NCBI GenBank assembly: GCA_029554865.1
Contig: JAKPUX010000327.1
Span: 1-40,431, forward strand
Direction: 5' to 3'
DNA: 40,431 nucleotides
Source: a bacterium
GTDB lineage: Bacteria; Zhuqueibacterota; Zhuqueibacteria; Residuimicrobiales; Residuimicrobiaceae
The notes below the pieces were generated by a model. That model was given only the letters and a program-made list of their open reading frames with translations, was not told the origin of the DNA and did no database searches. The stretch's first letter is position 1. Each line of letters starts with the position of its first letter. The translations under genes were made by a program, and so were the position numbers. Shown piece after piece: positions 1 to 7,916 of the stretch.

Positions 1-72
1 GGGCGTGAGGGGTCAGGTGGGGACGAGAGGCGCGGGTGGGGACGAGAGGCGCGGGTGGGCGTGAGGGGTCAG
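1..72. repeat. Nested short direct repeats downstream of upxY
   Basis: Two copies of the 16-base unit gggcgtgaggggtcag lie at 1-16 and 57-72. Between them a 19-base unit beginning gtggggacgagagg is present twice in tandem (17-35 and 36-54). The right-hand 16-mer overlaps the TGA stop of the antiterminator gene (69-71). The array touches the window edge, so more copies may lie outside. No coding role is evident. Confidence 0.75.
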
Positions 73-584
73 ACCGCCTCCACGATATTGTCGCCCATGC
101 TCACCAGCACCGACTTGCCGATGGCGGGGATGTGAACGACGAAGAATTTCTCGCCGCGCTGACCCATGAGCATCCCCTCCAGCCCGGCCAGAGGGCCCGA
201 ACTGATGCGCACCTGCGTGCCCGGCAGCAGCCCCGGCTGCACCTCGACTTCCACACCGGTGGTGAGGATGCGGCGGATGGTCTCGATCTCCTCCTCGCGC
301 ACCGGGGCCGGGGTGTGGTTAAAGCTGACGATACGGACTATACTCGGGGAGGTGAGGACATCCCAGCGGCGGTTGTAGGCGATGCGGGCAAAGATATAGC
401 AGGAAAAGAGAGGCTCCTCGATCCAGCGGCGGCGGTCCTTCCACTGACGTAGGACCGACCGGATGGGCAGATAGTTCTCGATTCCGGCTCCGTCGAGGCT
501 GAGCCTGGCCTTTTTCTCATGACGGGGCCGCGTGACAAAGGCGTACCAGAGGGGTTGGGATTCGCTGATTCTGTGCTCGGACAC
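69..584 (-). CDS. UpxY/RfaH-type NusG-like transcription antiterminator
   Basis: This 171-residue protein is a specialised NusG paralogue, a class that binds RNA polymerase and lets it read through long polysaccharide operons. The N-terminal part (about residues 10-110) looks like an NGN domain: WYAFVTRPRHEKKA opens it and RRWIEEPLFSCYIFARI is the typical central strand. A KOW-like segment follows (about 117-170, PGTQVRISSGPLAGLEGML). The start is GTG, with AAGGA about nine bases upstream. It lies 89 bases downstream of the Wzc-like kinase gene. UpxY genes in Bacteroides usually open capsule operons, so this one may lead a locus continuing past the left edge. A housekeeping NusG is less likely because the surroundings are not rplK/secE. 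The family assignment rests on sequence pattern alone. Confidence 0.85.
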   Translation of the reverse strand: MSEHRISESQPLWYAFVTRPRHEKKARLSLDGAGIENYLPIRSVLRQWKDRRRWIEEPLFSCYIFARIAYNRRWDVLTSPSIVRIVSFNHTPAPVREEEIETIRRILTTGVEVEVQPGLLPGTQVRISSGPLAGLEGMLMGQRGEKFFVVHIPAIGKSVLVSMGDNIVEAV

Positions 585-673
585 TGCCGCAGTTCCTTCT
601 CAGTTTAATCCGCAGGTGATATTCAGTCCGGTCCATTCCATTACGCTCGGGGACGAGCAGTGTATGGCCATGA

Positions 674-3067
674 TCAGGACTGTTTTCCACCCTCTTTTGG
701 CGGCTTTGCTTTGTCGGAGCCGCCCTTGCCGCTTTTATCCTTGTCGCGGTAATAGTCGCTGTAATAGTAGTGCTGATAGTAGGAGCCGTAGACCTGCTCG
801 GCGGCGATGCCGTTGAGGATGGCGCCGAGCACCGGGGCGCCGACGCGCTTGAGCTGCTCGTGGGCGCGCACAGCCGCCTCGCGGGCGGTATCGCCGGAGT
901 GGATGACGAGCAGCACCCCGTCGACCATGGGCGAGAGAATCGAGGCATCGGTCACGGCCAGGGCGGGAGGCGAATCGATGAGGACGATGCTGTAATGCTT
1001 GCGGGCCTCCTCGAGCAGTTTTTTCATCGCCTCGGAGCCGAGCAGCTCGGCCGGATTGGGCGGAATCACCCCGCAGCCGAGCACATGCAGTTCGGGCAGG
1101 ACCTCGATGGAGCGCACCGAATCCTTGAGCAGGGCGCGGCCGACCAGGATGTTGGTCAAGCCGCTGCTTTTATCCAGCCCGAAGAGGCGGTGCTGGATGG
1201 GCTTGCGCAGGTCGGCGTCAATGAGCAGGGTGCGGTTGCCCATCTGGGCGAAGGTGATGGCCAGATTGGCGACCGTGGTCGATTTGCCCTCCTGCGGGCC
1301 GCTGCTGGTGACCATGAAGAGCTTTTTCGGCTGCCCCGGGCTGGAAAACATGATGTTGGTGCGCAGGGCGCGGTAGGCCTCCGAGACCGGCGAGCGCGGC
1401 TTGAGCTGGGTCACCAGCCGTTCGTTGATGGAGCGCACCTCGGCGTCGTTTTTGCCCTCGCCGGCGCGGGCGAAGACCCCGTTGGTCTGCTCCCCCTTGA
1501 TGAAGGGGATAGTGGCCATCACGGTCATGCCGAGGCGCTCGATGTCCTCCATGGTGCGCACCGAGTTGTCGAGGTATTCGAGCATGAAGGCAATGCCGAC
1601 GCCAAGGCCGAGGCCGGCGATGAGGCCGAGCAGGATATTGAGCTTTTTGCGCGGCGAGACCGGCTTTTTGGGCTCCTTGGCCGAATCGATGATGCGGACG
1701 TTGCCGATCTGCCCCACCTCGGTGATGCGGGATTCCTGGTATTTTTCCTGGAGCATGAGGTAGATTTTTTCATCCACCTGGGCGGTGCGCATCAGCCGAG
1801 CCAGGGTGAGGCTCTTCTGGGGCAGTGATTCGAGTTCGCGATTGTAAGTGGCGACGATCCCCTTGAGGGCTTCGACGCGGGGGATGAGCGACTGGATTTC
1901 AGTTTCGACCTCGATCTTGCTGGCAAAGAGGGTTGAGGCGAGCTGGGCCGGATCGACGAACTCGGCCGCGGCGATCTTGGCGATCTCCTCCTTGAACTTT
2001 TTCTTGAGGGCTTCGACCTGGCGCTCGCGGATCTGCACTTCGTTGCGATTGCGCTCATAGGCGCCGATCTCGATCATCGAGGCCATGTAGGAGGCGAGGG
2101 CCGCCTCCTTCTCGGCGATCTGCTTTTTCAGCTCCGCCAGATAGGGCGCAGTCGAGATGGTTTCGACGTCGAAATCAACGTTGCGCTCCGCGAGCTGCTG
2201 ATTGATATAGTTCAACCGCTGCCGCTGCGCCGCAAGGTCTGTTGCGGCTTCGTTGTAGATGGTCTCAAACTCGGCGATCTTGCGAACCAGCTCCTCGGTC
2301 TCGCGGTCGAGCGCGACCACCTTGGCCTGCTGCTGATAGGTCTTGAGCTTCTCCTCGGAGGTAGCCAGTTCGGTGTGCATCTTGCTCATCTGGTCTTCGA
2401 TGAAATTCTTGACCTGACGCACCTCGGCCTGGCTCTGGGCCTTGTTCATCTCCTGATAGGCCTGCGCGACGGCGTTGGTCACATAGGCCGCTTCAAAGGG
2501 CGAGGGGGCGGTGACCTTGATCTCGATCATATCGGTATTGCGGATCGGGGCGACGCTGAGCTGACTGCGCAGATTCTCGACAACGAGGTCGAAAAAGAGG
2601 GGATCGTCCAGCGAGGCCGGGCGGCCGGTCCGGCCGAACCACTCCTTCAGCCGGTTGCGTCCCCCGCCTGCCTCGCTGCCGAGCAGGCGCAGCCGGCCGG
2701 CTTCCGGGGTGCTGCGCAAATCTTCGAGCACATTCTCCGCCAGGCTGCGGCTTTTGAGGATCTCCACCTGATTGTTGATCATGGTCTCTTTTTTCATCAT
2801 GGTGGAGAAATCGAAGAGGGACTGACTGACGCCGGACTGCTGCTCGAGCATGAGCTTGGCGGAGGCCTGGTATTCGGGTTCGGTGGTGAAGGTGTAGTAG
2901 AGGGTGGCCGCCAGAACGGAGAGAAAGGAGACGAGAATCACCCAGCGGCCGCGGTAAAGGACGCGCAGATAGTCGTGGACAGTCAGCTGGCGCTCCTGAC
3001 GGGGGGGCGGAAAAAGCCGCAGTGGGCTGCCGCCAGGGTAGGTTGCAGGGGCTGATGGAGAATTCAT
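674..3067 (-). CDS. Wzc-like polysaccharide co-polymerase / BY-type tyrosine autokinase
   Basis: This 797-residue inner-membrane protein should control chain length and export of an extracellular or capsular polysaccharide. A Wzz-type domain begins near residue 28, with a first membrane helix at about 41-62. A long periplasmic coiled coil follows (about 210-420) and a second helix lies at about 472-492. The cytoplasmic kinase domain has Walker A GPQEGKSTT near 590, Walker A' LLIDADLRKP near 617 and Walker B IVLIDSPP near 697. A C-terminal tyrosine cluster (YGSYYQHYYYSDYYRD, about 759-774) is the expected autophosphorylation tail. The Wzz and kinase parts are one chain, as in proteobacterial Wzc, not split as in Firmicutes. 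It begins 11 bases after the SLBB gene, so the two are probably co-transcribed. The polysaccharide made is unknown. Confidence 0.93.
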   Translation of the reverse strand: MNSPSAPATYPGGSPLRLFPPPRQERQLTVHDYLRVLYRGRWVILVSFLSVLAATLYYTFTTEPEYQASAKLMLEQQSGVSQSLFDFSTMMKKETMINNQVEILKSRSLAENVLEDLRSTPEAGRLRLLGSEAGGGRNRLKEWFGRTGRPASLDDPLFFDLVVENLRSQLSVAPIRNTDMIEIKVTAPSPFEAAYVTNAVAQAYQEMNKAQSQAEVRQVKNFIEDQMSKMHTELATSEEKLKTYQQQAKVVALDRETEELVRKIAEFETIYNEAATDLAAQRQRLNYINQQLAERNVDFDVETISTAPYLAELKKQIAEKEAALASYMASMIEIGAYERNRNEVQIRERQVEALKKKFKEEIAKIAAAEFVDPAQLASTLFASKIEVETEIQSLIPRVEALKGIVATYNRELESLPQKSLTLARLMRTAQVDEKIYLMLQEKYQESRITEVGQIGNVRIIDSAKEPKKPVSPRKKLNILLGLIAGLGLGVGIAFMLEYLDNSVRTMEDIERLGMTVMATIPFIKGEQTNGVFARAGEGKNDAEVRSINERLVTQLKPRSPVSEAYRALRTNIMFSSPGQPKKLFMVTSSGPQEGKSTTVANLAITFAQMGNRTLLIDADLRKPIQHRLFGLDKSSGLTNILVGRALLKDSVRSIEVLPELHVLGCGVIPPNPAELLGSEAMKKLLEEARKHYSIVLIDSPPALAVTDASILSPMVDGVLLVIHSGDTAREAAVRAHEQLKRVGAPVLGAILNGIAAEQVYGSYYQHYYYSDYYRDKDKSGKGGSDKAKPPKEGGKQS

Positions 3068-3078
3068 GGATGCCTGTA

Positions 3079-3567
3079 CTAGTTATCCCTGTAAAAATCG
3101 ATCAGGGCCCAAACCTGCACCAGGGCGGCGATGCGGACCGCAAAATCGAAAAACTGGTTGATAAAGTGGAACGAGGTGCCCGAGACCACCACCGTATCGC
3201 CCGGGCGCAGGATGGGAATCTCCTCGATCCGTCCCTTGTCCAGATAGGCCTTGACGTCGATTTCGATGACCTCCGTCTTGCTCTCGCCGGCGGCCGGACG
3301 CACCAGTTTGATGCTTTTGATGCGCGCCTCCTCGCGCGGCCCGCCGGCGAAGGAGAGCAGGGAGATCAAATCGGTCTCATAGGGGACCATGTACTGTCCC
3401 GGCTTGTGCACAAAGCCCCAGACGTTGACCGCCATCAGCACCTGATCCTGACTGCCGAGAAAATACTGCGCTGCGCGCGGGGTTTCGGACTGGGCGGGCT
3501 GCTGGGCAAAGGCTGCCGGTGCCAGGAGCACGGCCAGCAGGAGTGTCCGCGTCAGGGATCGAGGCAT
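3079..3567 (-). CDS. Single-SLBB-domain exported protein
   Basis: This 162-residue protein has a signal peptide (residues 1-21, ending AFAQ) and one SLBB-like domain at about 38-130 (NVWGFVHKPGQYMVPYETD, then LRPGDTVVVSG). A hydrophobic C-terminal helix follows at about 137-157 (FFDFAVRIAALVQVWALIDF). SLBB domains occur in Wza-type outer-membrane polysaccharide export channels, but the polysaccharide-export domain that normally precedes SLBB is absent. It is therefore not a complete Wza, and may be an accessory subunit or adaptor. Its ATG overlaps the lolA stop in the sequence TGATG, which implies translational coupling. The Wzc-like kinase gene follows after 11 bases, which ties it to export. 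The domain call is moderately sure and the role is inferred. Confidence 0.8.
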   Translation of the reverse strand: MPRSLTRTLLLAVLLAPAAFAQQPAQSETPRAAQYFLGSQDQVLMAVNVWGFVHKPGQYMVPYETDLISLLSFAGGPREEARIKSIKLVRPAAGESKTEVIEIDVKAYLDKGRIEEIPILRPGDTVVVSGTSFHFINQFFDFAVRIAALVQVWALIDFYRDN

Positions 3568-4199
3568 CAGCGCATGTCCACGACTTCGTATCCGGCGGGG
3601 ATCTCCGGCCGGAAAGTGGCGTCGGTCAACCGGGCGTTGAGATCGATGTTGCGCACCTCATAGGTGGAGCTGTTGCCGTTGAGATCAACCTGCCTGATCC
3701 GGTTCATGAGCAAACTCTTCTGATCAGCCCAGATCTCGACCTCCTGGGTGAACTCGTCGCCGCTCTTGGCCTTGAGGCGGATGTGATGGCAGGGCGCGCC
3801 GGCTATGCTCTCACTGCCGAGGAGTTCGCTGGTATAGTTGTCGACGAAATTCTTCAGAAAGGATTTGAGAAAGGGGTTGGTATCGCCGTTCTCGGAGGCG
3901 TCATCGATGATCACCTGCTTGTTGCCGTGCGGCATGGTCCAGACGGTCTTGCCGTCGGTGACGATGAGCTGGTCGCCGGTCTCGATCCTGAACTGGACGC
4001 CGTTGCGGGTACAGATCTTGCCCTCGAAAACCTGGCGCTCGCCGGCCAGCTCCCAGTTGAAGGTCTGGGTGAAATCGGCGCAGACGCTCTTCATGGCCTC
4101 ATAGCGCTTCTGGATTTTGCCGAGGAGGTCGGCGGCCTCCTGGGCGGAGAGAGAAGCGGCCAGGCCGAAGATGATCAGGAGGGTGAAAAGTCGTTTCAT
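3567..4199 (-). CDS. lolA: Outer-membrane lipoprotein carrier protein LolA
   Basis: LolA is the periplasmic chaperone that takes lipoproteins from the LolCDE transporter to the outer membrane. The 210-residue product has a signal peptide (about 1-19, MKRLFTLLIIFGLAASLSAQ). The mature part is a typical LolA beta fold, with FTQTFNWELAGERQVFEGKI near the N-terminus, GKTVWTMPHGNKQVII in the middle and YEVRNIDLNARLTDATFRPE near the C-terminus. Its length matches the family. The ATG has AAGGA upstream. It follows ftsK after 75 bases, an order also known from Escherichia coli. It overlaps the SLBB gene by one base. An imperfectly understood dyad (4219-4246) sits in its leader. No LolB or LolCDE is visible in the window. 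Confidence 0.92.
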   Translation of the reverse strand: MKRLFTLLIIFGLAASLSAQEAADLLGKIQKRYEAMKSVCADFTQTFNWELAGERQVFEGKICTRNGVQFRIETGDQLIVTDGKTVWTMPHGNKQVIIDDASENGDTNPFLKSFLKNFVDNYTSELLGSESIAGAPCHHIRLKAKSGDEFTQEVEIWADQKSLLMNRIRQVDLNGNSSTYEVRNIDLNARLTDATFRPEIPAGYEVVDMR

Positions 4200-4218
4200 G
4201 GCGAATCCTTTATAAATG

Positions 4219-4246
4219 TGACGTTACATCCCCATCTTGAACGTCA
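4219..4246. promoter_or_regulatory. Inverted repeat upstream of lolA, possible operator
   Basis: TGACGTT (4219-4225) and AACGTCA (4240-4246) form a perfect 7-base inverted repeat with a 14-base spacer, in the 75-base gap between ftsK and lolA. A TTTATAAAG stretch lies just downstream on the minus strand, so a regulator or an RNA stem could act here. No T-run follows, so a terminator is unlikely. The function is not known. Confidence 0.35.
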
Positions 4247-4274
4247 GAGAGGGCGCGGTGTTCCCGCCCGGTGG

Positions 4275-6659
4275 TCAATACTCTTCCTCATCGTCATTTT
4301 CGCTGTCGCCGGGCAGGTTTTCGAGGTCCTCCGGCCGCAGCAGGACCTCGCGGGCCTTGCTGCCCTCGAAGGGGCCGACCACACCGGCCATTTCGAGTTC
4401 GTCGATGAGCCGGGCCGCGCGCGAGTAGCCGACCTTGAGGCGGCGCTGCAGAATGGAGACCGAGCCCTGGCCGGTGCGGACGACGATGCGCATCGCCTCG
4501 CTGAAGAGGGGATCGCGCCGGCCGTTGCCCGGGCCGCGCTCATCGCTGCCTCCGCCCATCTCGTCGTCGATGCAGGCCGGCAGGGGCGACTTGACGATGG
4601 GGGGCTGAGTATGGATATGGGCGATGACGCTCTCGATCTCTTCCAGTCCGATATAGGCGTTGTGGATGCGGATGGGCTCGGCGCTGCCGGGCGGCAGGAA
4701 AAGCATATCGCCCTTGCCGAGGAGCTTTTCCGCCCCGTTCATGTCAAGGATGGTGCGGGAGTCGACCTTGCTGGCCACCTGGAAAGCCATGCGCGCCGGG
4801 AAATTGGCCTTGATCACCCCGGTGATGACGTCCACCGAGGGACGCTGGGTGGCGACGATGAGATGGATGCCGACGGCGCGGGACATCTGGGTGAGGCGGG
4901 CGATCGGCTCCTCCACATCCTTGGAGGCGCTGGAGGTGAGCATGAGGTCGGCGAGTTCGTCGACGACGATGACCAGATAGTGCAGGGCCGAGGCGACAGC
5001 GCCGCTCTCGGTATGGATGCGCCCCTCGGCCGCGCGCGCGTTGTACTCCTCGATATTGCGCACTCCGGCGGTGGCGAGCATGTCGTAGCGCCGCTCCATC
5101 TCCTGCTCGGCCGACTTGAGCACCGCGATGGCGCTCTTGGCGCTGGTAGCCACCTTCTCGCGCACCCCCTCCACATAGGAGAGGTGGTAGGGATGGAGGC
5201 GGCTGTAGGTGGAGAGCTCGAGGCGCTTGGGGTCGATGAGGACGAGCTGGACCTGGGCCGGGTGGGCCTTGTAGAGAAAGCTGGCGATGATGGTATTCAG
5301 GCAGACGCTCTTGCCGGAGCCGGTCGAGCCGGCGACGAGGAGATGGGGCATCGAGGCCAGATCGGTGACGTAGGGGGCGCCGGAGATGGTCTTGCCCAGG
5401 CCGATGCTAAGCACCGATCTGGCGGACTGGAACTCGCTGGAGGCAAGGATCTCGCGCAGATAGACCATCTGCGGCTTTTCATTGGGGATCTCGACGCCGA
5501 TGGCGTTCTTGCCGGGGATGGGGGCGACGATGCGGATGCGTTTGGCGCGCATCGCCATGGCGAGGTCATCGGCCAGTCCGGTGATGCGGCTGACCTTGAT
5601 GCCGGGCGCCAGTTCCATCTCATAGCGGGTGATGATCGGGCCGGGATGGATCTCGGTGACCCGTGCCTGGATGTCGAAATCGGCGAGCTTTTCCTCGAGC
5701 ATTCTGGCGTTGGCGCGCAGCTCCTCCTCGGAGGCCGGTTCAATCGCCTCCTCGGGCAGTTGGAGCAGGCTCAGGGGCGGAAAGGTATAGGGACCGCTCG
5801 GCTTGAGGGAAGGCACCAGCTCGCCCTCTTCCTCCTCTGTCAGCTCCTCCTCCCCCTCCCACTCTTGGGCTGCCGGGCGCACCGGCGCCGGCCGCGGGGG
5901 CAGCGCTACCTTGACCGGCGGTGGCGCAATCTCCTCCTCCTCGGCGAGATCGATGGGCAGAGGCCGTGCGACGATCGGGCCTTTGGAATCGGCGGCGCGG
6001 AAGCGCTTCACCGCCGCCTCCGGCTTGCTCTTGACCCCGCGCATCTCGCGGATGTTCTGGCCGATGCGCACCCCGAGCCGGGCGATGCCGGCGGAGAGAT
6101 TGGCATGGATCTCGCGCAAGGAGATCGAGGTGAAGGTGACGATATTGATCACCGTCAGCACGACCAGGACGATGACCGCCCCGTAGATCCCGATCAGCTT
6201 GCGCAGCAGGGTTGCCAGCAGCACCCCGATAAAGCCCGAATATTCATAGGCCTGGGCGAGGGGGGCACGGGTGACATAGTGATAAATGGCGAAGCCGAGC
6301 GAGATGAAAAGGGCGAGGAGAAAGGTGAACCAGCTCCAGCGGCGCAGCTGCGCGGTCTCCCGGCCGAGGAGCTTGAAGACCCCGAGGGCGATGAGGAGAA
6401 AGGGCAGCACGATAACGGGAAAGCCGATCGTGCCGTGGATGAGGGCCCAGGAGAGATAGACGCCGGCGATGCCGAGCTGATTCCGGACCAGATTGGCGGT
6501 GACCTCCTGGGGATTTTCGCCCTGATAGGAGATCAGGCCGATGGCGAGGAGGAGGCCGAAGAGGATGAGGAGCAGGCCGAGCAGCTCCTCGCTTTTGCGG
6601 GCATCGAGCAGGGGTTGGGCTGCCTTGACCGGGCTCTTTTTCTTTGTGCGTTTGCGCAT
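4275..6659 (-). CDS. ftsK: DNA translocase FtsK/SpoIIIE
   Basis: FtsK pumps chromosomal DNA through the closing septum and helps resolve chromosome dimers. The 794-residue protein begins with about four to five membrane helices (residues 24-175). A Pro/Glu-rich linker spans about 200-300, much shorter than in E. coli. The motor domain has Walker A AGSTGSGKSV near 445 and Walker B VIVVDELADLM near 565. The C-terminal gamma winged-helix domain (about 716-782) contains QRRLKVGYSRAARLIDELE, the DNA-orienting module that reads KOPS-type sequences. It starts at ATG 30 bases after gcvT and is followed by lolA. All domains expected of an active translocase are present. Confidence 0.96.
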   Translation of the reverse strand: MRKRTKKKSPVKAAQPLLDARKSEELLGLLLILFGLLLAIGLISYQGENPQEVTANLVRNQLGIAGVYLSWALIHGTIGFPVIVLPFLLIALGVFKLLGRETAQLRRWSWFTFLLALFISLGFAIYHYVTRAPLAQAYEYSGFIGVLLATLLRKLIGIYGAVIVLVVLTVINIVTFTSISLREIHANLSAGIARLGVRIGQNIREMRGVKSKPEAAVKRFRAADSKGPIVARPLPIDLAEEEEIAPPPVKVALPPRPAPVRPAAQEWEGEEELTEEEEGELVPSLKPSGPYTFPPLSLLQLPEEAIEPASEEELRANARMLEEKLADFDIQARVTEIHPGPIITRYEMELAPGIKVSRITGLADDLAMAMRAKRIRIVAPIPGKNAIGVEIPNEKPQMVYLREILASSEFQSARSVLSIGLGKTISGAPYVTDLASMPHLLVAGSTGSGKSVCLNTIIASFLYKAHPAQVQLVLIDPKRLELSTYSRLHPYHLSYVEGVREKVATSAKSAIAVLKSAEQEMERRYDMLATAGVRNIEEYNARAAEGRIHTESGAVASALHYLVIVVDELADLMLTSSASKDVEEPIARLTQMSRAVGIHLIVATQRPSVDVITGVIKANFPARMAFQVASKVDSRTILDMNGAEKLLGKGDMLFLPPGSAEPIRIHNAYIGLEEIESVIAHIHTQPPIVKSPLPACIDDEMGGGSDERGPGNGRRDPLFSEAMRIVVRTGQGSVSILQRRLKVGYSRAARLIDELEMAGVVGPFEGSKAREVLLRPEDLENLPGDSENDDEEEY

Positions 6660-6689
6660 GGAACCTGAGCGTCCTTCGGAGGTCCGGTA

Positions 6690-7772
6690 CTATTTCTTGT
6701 AGAAGGGGGTTTCGCAGACCGTGGCCGGCATGCGGCTGTTTCTGATCTCGATCTCGAGCGGGGTGCCGACCGCGGCCAGTTCGACCGGGACGTAGCCGGT
6801 GCCGATGCCCTTTTCAAGGCTGGGCGAGAAAGTGCCGCTGGTGACGACCCCGACGCGCTCACCGCCGGAGTAGATGGCATAGCCGTGGCGCGGAAAGGCG
6901 CGTCCGGGCATGTCGAAGCCGATCAGTTTGCGTTTGAGGCCGGCGGCCTTGATCTGAAGCAGGGCTTCACGGCTGATGAACTCGCCCTTGTTGAGTTTCG
7001 TGATCCAGCCGAGGCCGGCCTCCAGGGGATTGGTGGTCTGATCGATGTCATTGCCATAAAGGCAGTATTTCATCTCGAGGCGCAGGGTGTCGCGTGCGCC
7101 GAGGCCGATGGGTTCGATGTCGAACTCGGCGCCGGCCGCCATCACCGCTTTCCAGACCTTCACAGCCGATTCATTGGGCATCATCAACTCATACCCGAGT
7201 TCGCCGGTGTAGCCGGTGCGCGAAATCATCATCGGGACGCCGGCAGCCTCGGCCTCATCCAGCCAGTAATAGTCGATTTTGTTCAAATCCAGTGCCGTGA
7301 GCTTTTGCAGGGTCTTTTGGGCCATCGGCCCCTGCAGGGCGAGCAGGGAATAGCGGTCGCTCTCGTTGGTCAGGGTAACGCCGCCGATGAGGTGACGGTT
7401 GGCCCATTCCCAGTCCTTGTCCAGATTGGCGGCATTGACGACCATCAGATAGTGGTCGGGGAAGCGGTAGATGAGCAGATCGTCGACGATGCCCCCCTCC
7501 GGGTAGCACATCGCCGAATACTGCACCTGACGGACGTCCACCTTGCTGACATCGTTGATGGTGATCTTTTGCAGAAAGGCCTCGGCATTGGGGCCCTTGA
7601 CGATGAATTCGCCCATATGGGAGACGTCGAAGAGGCCGACGGTGGTGCGGACCCGGCGATGCTCCTCGATGATGCCGCGGTACTGGATGGGCATATAATA
7701 GCCGGCGAACTCGACCAGCTTGGCGCCCGCCTGCTGGTGCACGTCATATAAAGCGGTTTTCCTGGTTTCCAC
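6690..7772 (-). CDS. gcvT: Aminomethyltransferase, glycine cleavage T protein
   Basis: GcvT transfers the methylene group from aminomethyl-lipoyl GcvH to tetrahydrofolate and releases ammonia. I take the GTG at 7772 as the start because GGGAGG lies four bases before it and the protein then begins METRKTALYDVHQQAGAK, giving the usual length of about 360 residues. A longer frame to 7877 would run into the rseP terminator. Family signatures are GLFDVSHMGEF, GGIVDDLLIYR, SRTGYTGELGYEL and GLGARDTLRLEM. The C-terminal barrel includes VTSGTFSPSLEKGIGTGYV. No gcvH or gcvP is nearby. The next gene is ftsK, an unusual neighbour. The related protein YgfZ is excluded by full-length similarity to the GcvT pattern. 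Confidence 0.94.
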   Translation of the reverse strand: METRKTALYDVHQQAGAKLVEFAGYYMPIQYRGIIEEHRRVRTTVGLFDVSHMGEFIVKGPNAEAFLQKITINDVSKVDVRQVQYSAMCYPEGGIVDDLLIYRFPDHYLMVVNAANLDKDWEWANRHLIGGVTLTNESDRYSLLALQGPMAQKTLQKLTALDLNKIDYYWLDEAEAAGVPMMISRTGYTGELGYELMMPNESAVKVWKAVMAAGAEFDIEPIGLGARDTLRLEMKYCLYGNDIDQTTNPLEAGLGWITKLNKGEFISREALLQIKAAGLKRKLIGFDMPGRAFPRHGYAIYSGGERVGVVTSGTFSPSLEKGIGTGYVPVELAAVGTPLEIEIRNSRMPATVCETPFYKK

Positions 7773-7830
7773 AGCGCCTCCCGTAGCAAAAGGTTCGCAA
7801 GGTTGCGATGGTAATATTCTTTCAATCTGA

Positions 7831-7859
7831 AAATTAACATTTATTTGCGAGAGTTGCAA
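7831..7859 (-). promoter_or_regulatory. Candidate promoter for gcvT-ftsK-lolA unit
   Basis: On the minus strand TTGCAA (7854-7859) is separated by 17 bases from TAATTT (7831-7836). This lies between the rseP terminator and the gcvT GTG, in an AT-rich stretch. The match to a housekeeping sigma promoter is fair. The sigma preference of this organism is not known. Confidence 0.4.
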
Positions 7860-7875
7860 GAAGTAATTTCCGCAC

Positions 7876-7904
7876 AAAAAAAAGCCCCGGTGGACGCCGG
7901 GGCT
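7876..7904 (-). terminator. Rho-independent terminator after rseP
   Basis: AGCCCCGG (7883-7890) pairs with CCGGGGCT (7897-7904) across a six-base loop, followed on the minus strand by eight T. It begins 12 bases after the rseP stop and closes the envelope operon. Confidence 0.9.
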
Positions 7905-7916
7905 GGTCGTGAAAAC

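Noticed and set aside
645-658. Small hairpin GCTCG/CGAGC between the Wzc-like gene and upxY
   Set aside because: The stem is only five bases and lacks a T-run; too weak to call an attenuator.
3519-6668. Long plus-strand open frame of 1049 codons opposite lolA and ftsK
   Set aside because: It is antisense to two genes with clear motifs, has no recognisable domain and reads as low-complexity Gly/Ala/Asp/Glu. GC-rich codon use removes stops on the opposite strand.
7773-7877. Longer start for gcvT
   Set aside because: The extension would start within the rseP terminator and has no ribosome binding site; GTG at 7772 has GGGAGG.
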